A DNA stretch of 64,000 nucleotides from Dyella dinghuensis (lineage in GTDB: Bacteria; Pseudomonadota; Gammaproteobacteria; Xanthomonadales; Rhodanobacteraceae), in the NCBI RefSeq assembly GCF_003977615.1, contig NZ_RYZR01000006.1:124001-188000 (forward strand), given 5' to 3'. Positions 22,478 to 32,900 of the stretch are shown in pieces. A model generated the notes under the pieces. That model worked only from the letters and a program-made list of their open reading frames with translations. It ran no database searches and was not told where the DNA came from. The first letter of the stretch is position 1. Each line of letters starts with the position of its first letter. Made by a program: the position numbers and the translations under genes.

Positions 22478-23485
22478 TTACGGGCAGCCGGACTGGGTTG
22501 CCACTGCTGCAGGAGAGAGACCCACGTCAACCGTGGCCGTTACCTGGTCGTTGAGCGTGTTGATAACGGAGACGTTGCCGGAGTCGATGTTGGCGGTATA
22601 CAGACGCGTGCCATCAGAGCTCACCGCTTCGGATTGAGGTGAGCTGCCCACCGGCACTGTCGCGAGCAACTTGCCGTTGACTGCGTTGAGAATGGAAACG
22701 GTGTTGTCGTTGAAGTTGGCTACGAAGATGCGGGCACCCAGCGCGCCGACCGCTACCGCGTTGGCGCCGTTGCCGGCCGCATAGGTTGCCGTTACGGTGT
22801 TGCTTTGCGTGTTGATCACAGAAACGTTGTTGGAACCAAAGTTGGCGACATACACCTGCTGACCAAACGGTCCTACCGCAATGCCAAATGGATTGGTACC
22901 TACCGCTACCGTGGCGCTCACGGTGTTGGTGGCTGCATTGATAACGGACACCGTGCTGTCTTGTTCATTCGCCACGTACACATGAGAACCATCCGGGCTG
23001 ACGGCGATGGCGGCAGGGTTGTTGCCGACGGCTACCGTTGCGGCGACGGCGTTGGTGGCTGTATTGATCACGGAAATGCTGCCGGATTCCGTATTTCCTA
23101 CGTATGCATAGGCGCCATTGGGAGAGATCGCAATAGCCGCGGGAGTATTCTGTACCGGTACCGTCGCCGACACGGTATTAGTGGCCGCATCAATTACAGT
23201 TACGTTGTTGTCGCCCGAATTGGCCACATACACTTCTTTGCCATTCGGGCTGACCGCTACGGCCGTCGGAATGTCGCCCACCGGTATCGTCGTGGCGACA
23301 GCGTTGGCCGCGCTGATCACGGAAACCGTGTTGCTGTCTTCATTGGCCACATACGCGTTCTTGTTTTGCGCAACGGCCGGCAGTGCGACACCGGCCAACA
23401 GCAAGGGCAGTGCGCAACGGGTTGCGCCGACAATCCAACGACGCTTCGTGGTACGCGCCTCAAATTTCAGTTGATCAATCATCAT
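22478..23485 (-). CDS. Exported YVTN-family seven-bladed beta-propeller protein (YncE-like)
   Basis: This is a 335-residue secreted or periplasmic protein. After a signal peptide ending ALPAVAQ, it consists of about seven repeats of about 42 residues with the pattern VYVANxxxNTVSVINxATNTVxATV followed by GxxPxAIAVSPxG, the YVTN/surface-layer beta-propeller signature. Such proteins bind ligands or DNA, or act as scaffolds; no catalytic motif is visible. The ATG at 23485 follows a GGAGG ribosome-binding site. A C-terminal SGCP adds a lone Cys. The gene appears monocistronic with its own terminator. The role is unknown. Confidence 0.88.
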   Translation of the reverse strand: MMIDQLKFEARTTKRRWIVGATRCALPLLLAGVALPAVAQNKNAYVANEDSNTVSVISAANAVATTIPVGDIPTAVAVSPNGKEVYVANSGDNNVTVIDAATNTVSATVPVQNTPAAIAISPNGAYAYVGNTESGSISVINTATNAVAATVAVGNNPAAIAVSPDGSHVYVANEQDSTVSVINAATNTVSATVAVGTNPFGIAVGPFGQQVYVANFGSNNVSVINTQSNTVTATYAAGNGANAVAVGALGARIFVANFNDNTVSILNAVNGKLLATVPVGSSPQSEAVSSDGTRLYTANIDSGNVSVINTLNDQVTATVDVGLSPAAVATQSGCP

Positions 23486-24210
23486 GGGAAACCTCCGTCG
23501 AAGATCATGGGCGGTAAGATGTGCCCGATATGAAATCATTCCGTGCGTCGGCATTCGAACCTGTTACGACTCTGTCGTGCGCCCATCAGACGAGGAATGG
23601 AACGCGAAACATCTCATTGGCGCGCATGTCGTCGCTCAACTTTTACAACCGCAATACGTAAGATCACTTCGTGCCAATGCTTGCGAACCTCGCCCCTATC
23701 ACAGGTCGGCACCTGCTAAATGTGCGCTCATGCCATGAAGCGCGTGTGACTTAAAAAAACGGGTTTTTTCGTGATTTGCCACATTTTTGTCATTGCGGAT
23801 TTTTATGCAATGCGACGCACAGAAAACTCATCGCTTGTACGCGTGGCGCACTCAACGAAGATGTCATCACCGCATACATCGAACTGACATGCAGGCCGTC
23901 ACAAGTGATTGACGTCACGTGCTCATGACACGCGAATGCTGCTCGGCCTTCATCAAAACTCCACCACAGGTCGTTGAGATAACCCGATTGGATGTTTGAT
24001 GCACCTGTTGCGCGCAACTCCCGACTTAGCTCGCCGCATTTCTCATACCGATCGCGTGACACAGCTTCGATAGGACGATGACAATGAAGGTGTCGATTTC
24101 GTGACCTCGGTGCCGCCACATAGCAAACACGTGTCGCGATCCATCGAAAGATAGCGAAGTGCACCTTTCTCGCCACGAGTCACCATTGACGACTTGCGTG
24201 TGCGCAAAAA
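23486..24210. other. 725-bp intergenic stretch without a convincing gene
   Basis: The right-hand part must contain the YVTN promoter. A run of As followed by a run of Ts (about 23752-23770) stands out near the middle. A 128-codon minus-strand frame at 23790-24176 has atypical Cys/His/Arg-rich composition and no recognisable domain, so I do not call it a gene. Confidence 0.5.
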
Positions 24211-24234
24211 GAAGGAGGGGCTGCATCCCCTCCT
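24211..24234 (-). terminator. Terminator behind the PstS-like remnant
   Basis: AGGAGGGG at 24213-24220 pairs with CCCCTCCT at 24227-24234; on the minus strand it is followed by TCTTTTT. No intact gene precedes it, only the remnant at 24266-24388. Confidence 0.75.
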
Positions 24235-24265
24235 ATTCTGCTTACGGCAGAATGAAACCTAGCAT

Positions 24266-24388
24266 TCAGTCGTTGATACAGCTGTCGGCGTCAGTGGCGA
24301 TAAGTGCGCCCGAGCCCAAAGTCCGATCTGCCATTCTCACGGCATGTCGCGCCCACGCAGCGGCGATGTTCGTTTGAGTATTGCCGAG
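24266..24388 (-). pseudogene. C-terminal remnant of a second PstS-like gene
   Basis: A minus-strand frame reads LGNTQTN, then about 17 unrelated residues, then TLGSGALIATDADSCIND and a stop. The intact neighbour at 24489-25916 ends with LGNAQGN, a longer insert, then TLGSGAFSSTAPGACLH and a stop. Both stops are followed within about 20 bases by GTTTCAT and, about 30 bases after the stop, by a G-rich terminator hairpin. This suggests that a tandem paralogue was deleted down to its tail. The similarity is short, so the call is tentative. Confidence 0.4.
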
Positions 24389-24426
24389 ATGACTTTTACG
24401 CTTGCAGCGTTTTACGTTTCCGCCGG

Positions 24427-24458
24427 TGAAAAGAGGAGAGAGCCATCGCTCTCTCCTC
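24427..24458 (-). terminator. Terminator of the PstS-like gene
   Basis: GAGGAGAGAGC at 24433-24443 pairs perfectly with GCTCTCTCCTC at 24448-24458 around CATC; the minus strand continues CTTTTC. Confidence 0.85.
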
Positions 24459-24488
24459 TCCTGATTCCTGCAAGATGAAACGCAAGTC

Positions 24489-25916
24489 TTAGTGCAAGCA
24501 AGCGCCCGGAGCGGTGGAGCTGAATGCGCCGGAGCCGAGCGTCAGGAAGGCCAGGCCTTTGCCCGATCCGACCGTGGTTACGCTGCCCGTGATGGTGGAG
24601 TTGTACGGTGCATCCACCAGGTTCTGCGTGTTGGTCAGATCCTTCGACTCGTTACCCTGTGCGTTGCCCAGGAAGTAGGACACCGCAACGATCGGATAGC
24701 TGCCCGACGGCACGAAACCGCCGCGGGTCGGCTGGGCGTATACGCTAGGCTTCACCAACACGATGCACGACGTGCTCGGCGGGCTGGTGATGGCCTGGAG
24801 TTGAGCCTGACCGTTGCTGGCATTGGTGCTGTTGATCACGTTGTTGATGACGTAGTCAGCGGGGACAAGGCTGAGCGCCGTACCGAAGTTGGTCACAGGG
24901 CTCGTGCCATTGACGTCGGCGAACTGCAGGCCGACACCCGAAGCGATGGCGTTGGCCGTTTCCACATAGCCGACGCTGTTTGCCGTCGCTTTGATGTTCG
25001 CGGCTACCGCTGCGTTGCCGCTGGCACCGGTCCAACCCGACGGGGCCGAGGTGAAGAAGTTGGAAGTTACCGCCGGGCTGGCGCCGACGAAGTTCTGGCT
25101 GGTTTCGAAGACCGTGCCACCGATCGTGCCGCAAACCGTTGCCAAGTGGTTACTGAAGCTGAAGCTGGTGCCGCTGCCATCGGAGCGGAACTGTACATTG
25201 ATCGGGTTGGCAGGAATCGAGCGTCCTGCAGGCAGGGTGAACGCACTGGACACTTGATCCCAGGTGGTCACTTGGCGGGAGAAAATTTGGCAGATCTGCG
25301 AGTCGGTGAAGTTGGCTTCCGAGGAAGTGACCTGAGCGCCCGTGTTGTCCGTCAGGTTGAAGGCGATCGCAATCGCACCTGCAATGACCGGGAACTGCGT
25401 CGGCCACGACGTGGAACCGTGATTGGTCTGATAGTTGGTCAAATCGGAAGCGGACAACGGCGAATCCGCAGCGGCAAAGGTCGGCTGGGTCAGATCCGTG
25501 CGTTGTTCGTTAAGGGCTACCAATCCCGCAGAATCGGCACCGAAACCAGTGACGACGCCATTGGTATTCTTCGCGCACGCATTTTGTACGTTGTAGGTGT
25601 TGCCCGAGATGGTGCCACCAGCCAGGACGTCCTTGCCCGCGCCACTGCCGGTGAGGCAGTAGGACACCGGGGGATAGTTGGTCTGCGCCTCATACACGCC
25701 GAACAGCGAGCCCGAAGCGATGCCGGTACCCGTGGCGGTGCCGAAATATTGCAGATTGGTTGTTGTGGCGGCATTGCTGCCGACATAGGCAACCGACGGC
25801 AGCGTCGCGCCACCACCGATTTGCGTGGTCTGTGCGTGTGAAACGCCGGCCAGCAACAATGCGAGAGCACCGGCCATCAGCTTGGTGCGAGTGCTGAATT
25901 TAAATCCGTAACTCAT
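24489..25916 (-). CDS. Exported PstS-like phosphate-binding superfamily protein
   Basis: This is a 475-residue protein with a clear signal peptide (LMAGALALLLAGVSHAQ). The body matches the PstS/PBP-like fold: IGGGATLPSVAYVG at the mature N terminus, IAIAFNLTD, FTDSQICQIFSRQVTTWDQV and the phosphate-binding FRSDGSGTSFSFSNHL. No pstCAB genes follow, and the protein is longer than PstS (about 345), so it is probably not a simple transport component. In Pseudomonas aeruginosa a PstS/DING-like secreted phosphatase, LapA, lies beside the PdtA/PdtB locus, an interesting parallel recalled from memory. Four Cys residues suggest disulfides. A phosphate-scavenging role is inferred. Confidence 0.8.
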   Translation of the reverse strand: MSYGFKFSTRTKLMAGALALLLAGVSHAQTTQIGGGATLPSVAYVGSNAATTTNLQYFGTATGTGIASGSLFGVYEAQTNYPPVSYCLTGSGAGKDVLAGGTISGNTYNVQNACAKNTNGVVTGFGADSAGLVALNEQRTDLTQPTFAAADSPLSASDLTNYQTNHGSTSWPTQFPVIAGAIAIAFNLTDNTGAQVTSSEANFTDSQICQIFSRQVTTWDQVSSAFTLPAGRSIPANPINVQFRSDGSGTSFSFSNHLATVCGTIGGTVFETSQNFVGASPAVTSNFFTSAPSGWTGASGNAAVAANIKATANSVGYVETANAIASGVGLQFADVNGTSPVTNFGTALSLVPADYVINNVINSTNASNGQAQLQAITSPPSTSCIVLVKPSVYAQPTRGGFVPSGSYPIVAVSYFLGNAQGNESKDLTNTQNLVDAPYNSTITGSVTTVGSGKGLAFLTLGSGAFSSTAPGACLH

Positions 25917-26340
25917 GGTTTATCCCCATAGCGCATATACCTCCGAATTAGAGGCCAAGTCTTTCTACGCCCGCGCAATGACGATGCAATTAAGTATTGG
26001 TGTCCATCAATATGCCATTTGGATTACATGGCAAGCGATTATGCGAATTACAAATTTCATATTTTATGTAATAGAAAACGTTGTGTGCTCCAGTTCGCAT
26101 ATTGCGTCAATTGCTGCTGTTTTTTGCTGTTTTTCACGCTTTGTAGTCAAATCTATTCCTACAATATAGGGGGATATTTCATTATTTTTATTCGTCTAAA
26201 AATTAGCTCGGCGATGAAAAAACTCACGCTCGAAATAGGAAGAAATTATTGCCCTATGTTTTTATTTACATCGATACGAATATAGCTGCTTCCAATATTC
26301 TTATTTAATTGTCCGGACAAATTAAGCGTATTTTTCGAAT
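25917..26340. other. AT-rich intergenic island upstream of the PstS-like gene
   Basis: This stretch of about 420 bases is strikingly AT-rich compared with its surroundings, most obviously from 26030 to 26340 with many A/T runs. Short frames inside it have no plausible product. It probably holds the promoter of the PstS-like gene and may be a silencer-bound or horizontally acquired patch. Confidence 0.65.
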
Positions 26341-26495
26341 GTCTGCGAATGTGGCATTGCCGTGACTGTATTTATCGTGACGAACAACCGTTTGTCCGCG
26401 ACTTGACGCCAGGCTTGCGGCACAACCGATCGGTAGATCTTTTACATTCCATCGACAGCACGCGCATTTCCTGGATATCTCGTTCGTGCATTCGT

Positions 26496-26918
26496 CTATT
26501 GCCGCACCATGTACTCGTACAACATGGAGTAAACCTCGCGATCCAGATTGTTTTGCTGCACCAATGCCGCGAGATCGGGCTCCTGCATTTCGCCCAGGAC
26601 GCAGCGAATGGCGCTACGCCGACCTTCGGCGCACCATGTGTTCAAAATACCGACAAGCACAACGAACGACGATTTCTTCGCCTTGTATGCAACGTCCTGA
26701 CTGCGCTGCCACTGCTTTTCCAGCGAATACGTCAGGCGCGGACTGAATGCGCGATCCGAAACAGTCAGCAATTGACGCAACTGCTTCTCTTCGCAAGCGG
26801 CCAGCATCGATTCGGCCATGTCGTACTGGCGGAAATCGGAAAGCTGGATGAGCGTTTCAACGAGCGCCCCCTGATTCAATATGAATTGCCTCAATCCATT
26901 GCTGTCGAGCCGATCCAT
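26496..26918 (-). CDS. Small hypothetical protein following tpsA
   Basis: This is a 140-residue, mainly helical soluble protein with no signal peptide, containing LRQFILNQGALVETLIQLSD, MAESMLAACEEKQLRQLL and a final LDREVYSMLYEYMVRQ. I do not recognise the family. The ATG at 26918 lies 60 bases downstream of the tpsA stop; an in-frame GTG overlapping that stop would add 20 Arg-rich residues and has no ribosome-binding site. Being the only gene after tpsA in the same direction, it may be a cytoplasmic partner or regulator of the giant exoprotein. Confidence 0.65.
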   Translation of the reverse strand: MDRLDSNGLRQFILNQGALVETLIQLSDFRQYDMAESMLAACEEKQLRQLLTVSDRAFSPRLTYSLEKQWQRSQDVAYKAKKSSFVVLVGILNTWCAEGRRSAIRCVLGEMQEPDLAALVQQNNLDREVYSMLYEYMVRQ

Positions 26919-26977
26919 GACGAAGAGAGCGCATCGTCTCCCTCGATACCGATTCCTGGGGGAGACGACGGCTACCA

Positions 26978-29900
26978 CTATTCGGAAAGCCGTTGACGTT
27001 CGCTCTCGGTCAGCGCTTGCTTGCGTGCTTCGCTGAGATGTCCCGCGCCGAGCACTTGCACAGGGCTGTTCGGGTCGTAGCCGCTGCCGCTACCGATGAT
27101 GCTTGAGCTGCTGTCTCCGAAACCGAGCACCTGCACCGAGATGATCGATGGCAATTTGCTAAGCGCATCGTTCTGCTGTTGATTCATGATGTCCTGCGCC
27201 ACCTTGGTGACGGCGCCGGCGGCGGCGCCAGCCGCAGTCAGCGCACCGACGTTTACTGTCTGCGTCACCGGCACGCCAACCTTGCTGCCCTGCACCTGAA
27301 TATTCACGGCGTTCAATACTTGCGCGGCGGCCACCACAAGGTTGCCGGAAACGCGAATGCCTGCATCGCCCGCATCCACCGTGCCGCGCGGCGCGACCAG
27401 GTAGACGTCGCCCGGCGCTGCGCCCGGAATCGTCTGCAAGGTTGCTATGCCGGCGCCACTGACTTCGCCAAGCGCATTGATCAGACAGTACGCATCGAGA
27501 TCGCATAGATAGGTGGGCGGCGGTATCACTTCCACGGTTTTCGCACCCTGCCCGGCATTGATATCGCCGTTGGAACTCCAGATCACCATATTGCCGCCCT
27601 GCTCGGTAAAGATGCGGCTTTGCGCAAGCAGCAGACTGCGATCGGTGAATATGTTCACGCTGCCCTGCTCGAGCGTAAGCACGCCCATGCTGTTGGGACC
27701 GGCAACGATCTGACCTTCGGAGTTGGTGATCACCGGCGGTGCATCGACGCTGCCGATCAACGCCTGGCCGCCAGGACCCAAAATATTGATATTGCCGCCC
27801 TGCTGGGTCTGGATCGTGGAGCTGCGGATATCCAGATCGCCCGTATCCACCGTTTTCGCTTCGCCATTGAGGCCGCCTGCACCTGTACCGTTGTCGGTAT
27901 AACCGAACGAAGCGGGGAACAGGCTGCTTATGGCGGCGTAACCGCGCGCGTACTGGTGATAGTAAGAACTGCTGGGCTCGTTGTAGTCCGCGCCGACCTG
28001 CGCCAGCAGCTTGAAGAACTCCTGCTGCACGAACTGTTGCTGCACATAGCTGGGCAATTGCTGGAAGGCACTTTCGGCTTGCTGAGTAGTCAGCACAATG
28101 TTGCGCTGATCTTGCGCGAAACCGGTGTCGACGACTTGCCCGTCTTGCTGTTGCTCCATGAAAGTGACCAGATCCGGCAGCAAGCTGCCGAAGCCGTCCA
28201 CGTCGCTGGGATTGCTCAGGTACTGAGTGAGGAAATTGCTGGTGTCGATACCAGGCGCAACACCGAACGACACGTCGATGTTGGCGCCATCGTGAGGCAG
28301 ATAGAGATTGAGCGCATTGCCAACGGTTTCGATGCCGGTCGGCGAACCCTCATTGCTATTGGCGTTGAGCAGATCGGTCTGACTGGTGAACGGGCCGATA
28401 TTGCGACCCGCTTGCACATCCAACGTACCCACACCGCTGAGCTCGATCACGGGTACCAGCTGGTAATTCAGCGCAGTAGGCGCGAAAAGACTCAGCGGCC
28501 CACTGCCGGTGTATTCAGTATCGTAGATGCTGCCGCCGGCTGCGATTCGCGTGATATCCGATGCATGCGTTTGCTGGCCGATAAACGAAAGATCGACGAT
28601 GCTGTTGCCCGCATAAATCAACGCCGGCTTATCCGGTTCGATCAGCATTTCATCCATCTGGATACCGTTGGGCGCCTGCGTACCGTCGATGATGCTGCCG
28701 TTGAGCGCATAGATGCGCGCCGGCGTCGTGTCGTCATCATGCAGTCCTGCCTGATGCAACAAACTCTCGTCACCATTTCCGTTGGCTGTAGGCAAGTTAT
28801 CCAGGTACAGAATCGACGATATATAAGGGTAGAGCGTGCTATTGGCCGAGCCCTGCGGCTGCAAGGGCGAAGGCAGCACCGAGGCATTCGCGTCGATCAG
28901 ACCAAAGCCATCGGTCGCGCCTTGGAAAGTGCCATCCAAAGAATAGTTTTCCTGCGCGAAGTAAACCGAATTGCCGGCGATCAAATTTAAATTGCCGGTG
29001 GCGGACGGATACAAGCCACCCGCTGTAAGCACATTGATGTTTCCGTTGAGCGCGGCGAAATCGAGCGTCGAGGGCAGTACGCCAAGATCATTGGGCGTTT
29101 GCGCATTGAACAGCTGCGTTTCCCAGGTCAGGCTGCCCAGTGTCACGTCACCCGAGACCGTCGTCGCCTTGACCGCCGAGCTGGTGCTATAGCTTTGCTC
29201 GTCCGAGACGATGCCGGCCGGATCGATATAGGACGGATCGAGAATCGCTCCGATATTCACGCCATCGCGAGCCTGCACGTTCCACTGCGCATCCTGCAGC
29301 GCAAGCAACGTAGAAGCGGGCATGGTAGCGCCACTGAGTGAAGCGCCGGTGGCGGAAACGCTACCGCTCGGCAACACGTACGTGAAATCGGAGCCGATCG
29401 AACCGTCGGCCGAAAGACTGCCGGTTCCTTTTGCGACGAAATAACTGCCGCTGAGAATGTCGCCGCCCGCGTTGACGTTGAGATTGCCGCCGCCGACGGT
29501 GGTGATGGAGGTATTCGTTGCGTTGGCGTACCAGGTCGTCGGCAAGGAAACCGACAGGTTGCTGATATTGCCGCCGGCGTTGACAGTGACATTGCCGCCA
29601 ACACTCATCACGCCCTGATCGAAGTTGGCGAAGTTGATCGACGTGCCGGTAGTGACCAGCGTACCGTTGACGCTGTTGACGTTATTGCCGGTTTCCAGCC
29701 AAGGCCACCAGAACTGGCTGACCAGCGTACCTGGCGTACCGGTGATGTTGCCGGTCGTGTCGTAAACCTGTTCGATGGCGTTGATGTTGCCGCCAGCGCT
29801 CAGCAACACATTGCCCGCGTTGGCGGGAGTCACCAGGCCATTGACCAGCAGATCCGGCAACGGGCCATCGAATGAGGGAAAAACTTCCGGCGTCACTCCG

Positions 29901-32900
29901 GTGCCCGCCGTGGTGCCCGCTGCCGGTGCGCCGGCGGTGTAGATCGCTGCGGGTGCGGTCGAATCCTGCCAGTCGATATCGCCCGCCGCCACGATATCGA
30001 TGGAACCGGTGCCCGTGCGCACCACGGTGGGGAATTCCAGCGTTTCGCCGTTGCCGCCGTTGGCCGTGTATTGAGCGGCGAAATGACCATCGAGATTGAC
30101 GTTGCCTGCGCTGGTGTTCGCGACCACGGCAAGCGGATTTGCGCTGGCGAAATTCGCGCCCGCCACCAGTTGGTAACTGCTGCTCGAACCACCCAGTAGC
30201 GTCGCCGAAGCCAGCGACGCCGGATTGCCGAGGCTTGGCATATTGGATGGCGAATTGTTCGCTACCTGCGGCGTGACCGCTGCCGCACTTACCGGCGCAA
30301 ACGGTGCGTAGAAGAACTCCGGACCGTAGCCGCCGGTATTGCCCAGGTTGTTGAAGACATAGTTGTAGTACGCGTCAAAGCCCGTGATATAGGTGCCGTA
30401 ATCCCCCGAATACTGCGTGTAGTTGCCGCTTGCTTCCGACTGCAGCGGCGACAAGATAGGCGCCGGTGTCTGCAGCTGCGAAAGCGGCATGCTGAAAGGA
30501 TTGTCGTTCGCGGAAGTGAAGTTGCTCGTCAACCATTGCTGATACGCACTCACATACGCAGCGTAGGTTGGATAAGCACTGATCTGCGGCCAGGGCAGGC
30601 TCGTCAGGTTATAGGGAAGGAACGCAGCCCAATCGCCCTGGTTGTAGTCGTTCGACCAGGTTCCCGCTTGACCCGCGCCCACGGTCTGAATGTACGTTTG
30701 GTAGTTCGCGTAGTACGCGTTGGATTGACCTGCCAACGGAGCATTGATCGGCTGATAGAAATTGGGGCTGTTGGGATAGGCGCTGTTGGGACCGCTAAGC
30801 GCGGTGATATCGGTAGGACTGGTTCCTATGCCGCCCGTGTTTGGATCCCAGAAAAACGTCAGTCCGCCGTTCCATAAGTACCAGGGACCCGCGCCGTTCT
30901 GATCCGCAAGATTGTCGTTTTCCAGGAAATTGATCGTGTTGTTGTACAACGCCAAATCCGCGTCATACAGCGGATTGTCTCCGCCGCTCCCCGACTGCTG
31001 AAGAACAGGCGCCGCAATCGCCGCACCGCTGTTCTGCTGATAGAAACCGTCGGTGATGCTGGCGTCGACATCCACGTTTTGCAGCGCGCGCAATGTCAGC
31101 GTCGGCGCCGTACCCGATGCGGAGATGGAAGGATTGGCGCCGTAGCGATACGCCAACTGGATCGTGCCATCGGCAGCCGTCACGCCGGCACCGAGGTTCC
31201 AGTTGGTAAGCACCGAGATATCGCCGCCGTTGATGCTGGCATCCGGATTGATCAGCTCGATGCCCGGACTGATCTGCAGATTGGCGATGCCCGCATAGCG
31301 ATTGCCGAAAATGTAACCCGGCTGCTCCACGTAGCTCATCAACGTGCCAGGATCGGCGGTGTTGCCGCCGACATAACCGTAGAAATCCTGATGCGCGGCG
31401 TTGGCCGACGTCGGCACGAAGTAATCGTTGCTGAGATAGGTCTGCAGCATGGCGGCTGAAGTGGGTGCCGTGAGCGTGTTACCCGCTGCGTCGTACCAGG
31501 TACCGGCGACCATTTGCGGTGTGCCGCCGGGGCCTGCGCTGTACCAACCGGCGGGATCGATCAGGCCATCGAAGTGCTGCGCGGCATTCGTGTTCGGATC
31601 ATCCGTGCTCCACACTGCATACGGCACGATGGTGACGTTGTTGGCGCCAACGATCGATGCATTGTTGGCGAACGTAATCGGCACATCGCCATTGGTCAGC
31701 AACGGTGCGCGCAGACTGACGATGCCGCCCACACCAGGCGAACCACCGGTGACATTGATGACGGCATTCGGTCCGAACACGATGCTGCCGGCGCTGCCGG
31801 GCTGCACATTCTCGTAACCGTATGTCGGGTTGAGCGTGCCATCCGCTGTGCCGATGGTGCCGATCTGCACGATGCCGCCCATCTGATCCGGCACGCTGCT
31901 GGTGGCCAGCAGGCTGCCGTTGACGGTAACGCCGTTACGACCGTACAGCTCGATTTCTCCCGCCGCATTGCCGGAAACATTGATCGTGCCTTCGATATCC
32001 ACCACACCGTTGTTGGGATCGACCGCACCGCCACCGCCGTTGGCAGTGAGATACACATCCTGCGCCACCAGGCTTTGCCCGGCGGAGAGCACCAGGTTGC
32101 CGGCGCCGCTGGCGATGGCGATACCGCCATTGGCGCCCGCGTTGTGGATCAACTGCGCCAGTTGATCCAGATTCAGCGCGCCGCCGCTGCTCAAAGTGAA
32201 ATAGCCACCCTTGTAACCGCTGGCCGCGCCACCTTCGAAGCTGCCATTCAGTGTCGCTAGATTGTTCGCAAAAATAGTCAGGTTGCCCGCCGTACCGCCC
32301 AGCGGCGCACCCGCAAAGTTCACCACGGCGCCGGTATCCACGATCACCGAACCCTGGTTCGAAACAAGCGCAAGATCGCCACCCGGCGCATACGTAGTGA
32401 CGTCGTAGAAGGTCTTGTTGACGCCAGCGGCATCGACGTTGGCGCCGCTGCCAAGCGTGACGTCTCCGCTGGTGGCGGTAAGGCTGAGCTTGCCCGCCAG
32501 CGCATCCACTTGCGTGCCCACGCTGAGCGAGCCGCCGCTGAGCGACAGCGTGCCACCCATGTTGTTATCGGCCAGCGCTGTGCCATTGGCAGCGTTGATG
32601 GCAAAACTGCCGGTGGTCGTCAACGCAGTATCGCCACCGCTTGCGGCCAAGATGATCGGCGTGTTGAAACTGACATTGGCGGCGCCGAAATTCACGCCGC
32701 CAATGTCTTGGCCGGTCATACCCTGGCTGACGTTGGCGGTGATGTTGCCAAAACCCTGCGTGACGCTGTTGCCGACGGTGAAGTCCAGTTCGTTCGCATC
32801 GAGCGTCAACTGGCCCGAGCCTGCCGCCGCCGTGGCGCTGCCGCCGCCGATGGCGTTACCCAGGCCGAGCGTTGCCGCCTTAATGCTGACTGTGCCGCCG

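Noticed and set aside
23790-24176. 128-codon minus-strand frame upstream of the YVTN gene
   Set aside because: Cys/His/Arg-rich with no hydrophobic core pattern, no ribosome-binding site and no recognisable motif.
24489-25916. Naming the PstS-like gene pstS
   Set aside because: No pstCAB genes follow, the protein is about 130 residues longer than PstS, and secreted DING/LapA-like relatives exist; only the superfamily call is supported.
26019-26285. 88-codon plus-strand frame in the AT-rich island
   Set aside because: Low-complexity product with many Cys and Phe from A/T runs; more likely non-coding promoter DNA.
27620-28990. 456-codon plus-strand frame inside tpsA
   Set aside because: It is antisense to a strongly supported gene, has Arg/His/Asp-rich shadow composition and no recognisable domain; long antisense frames are common in this high-GC DNA.
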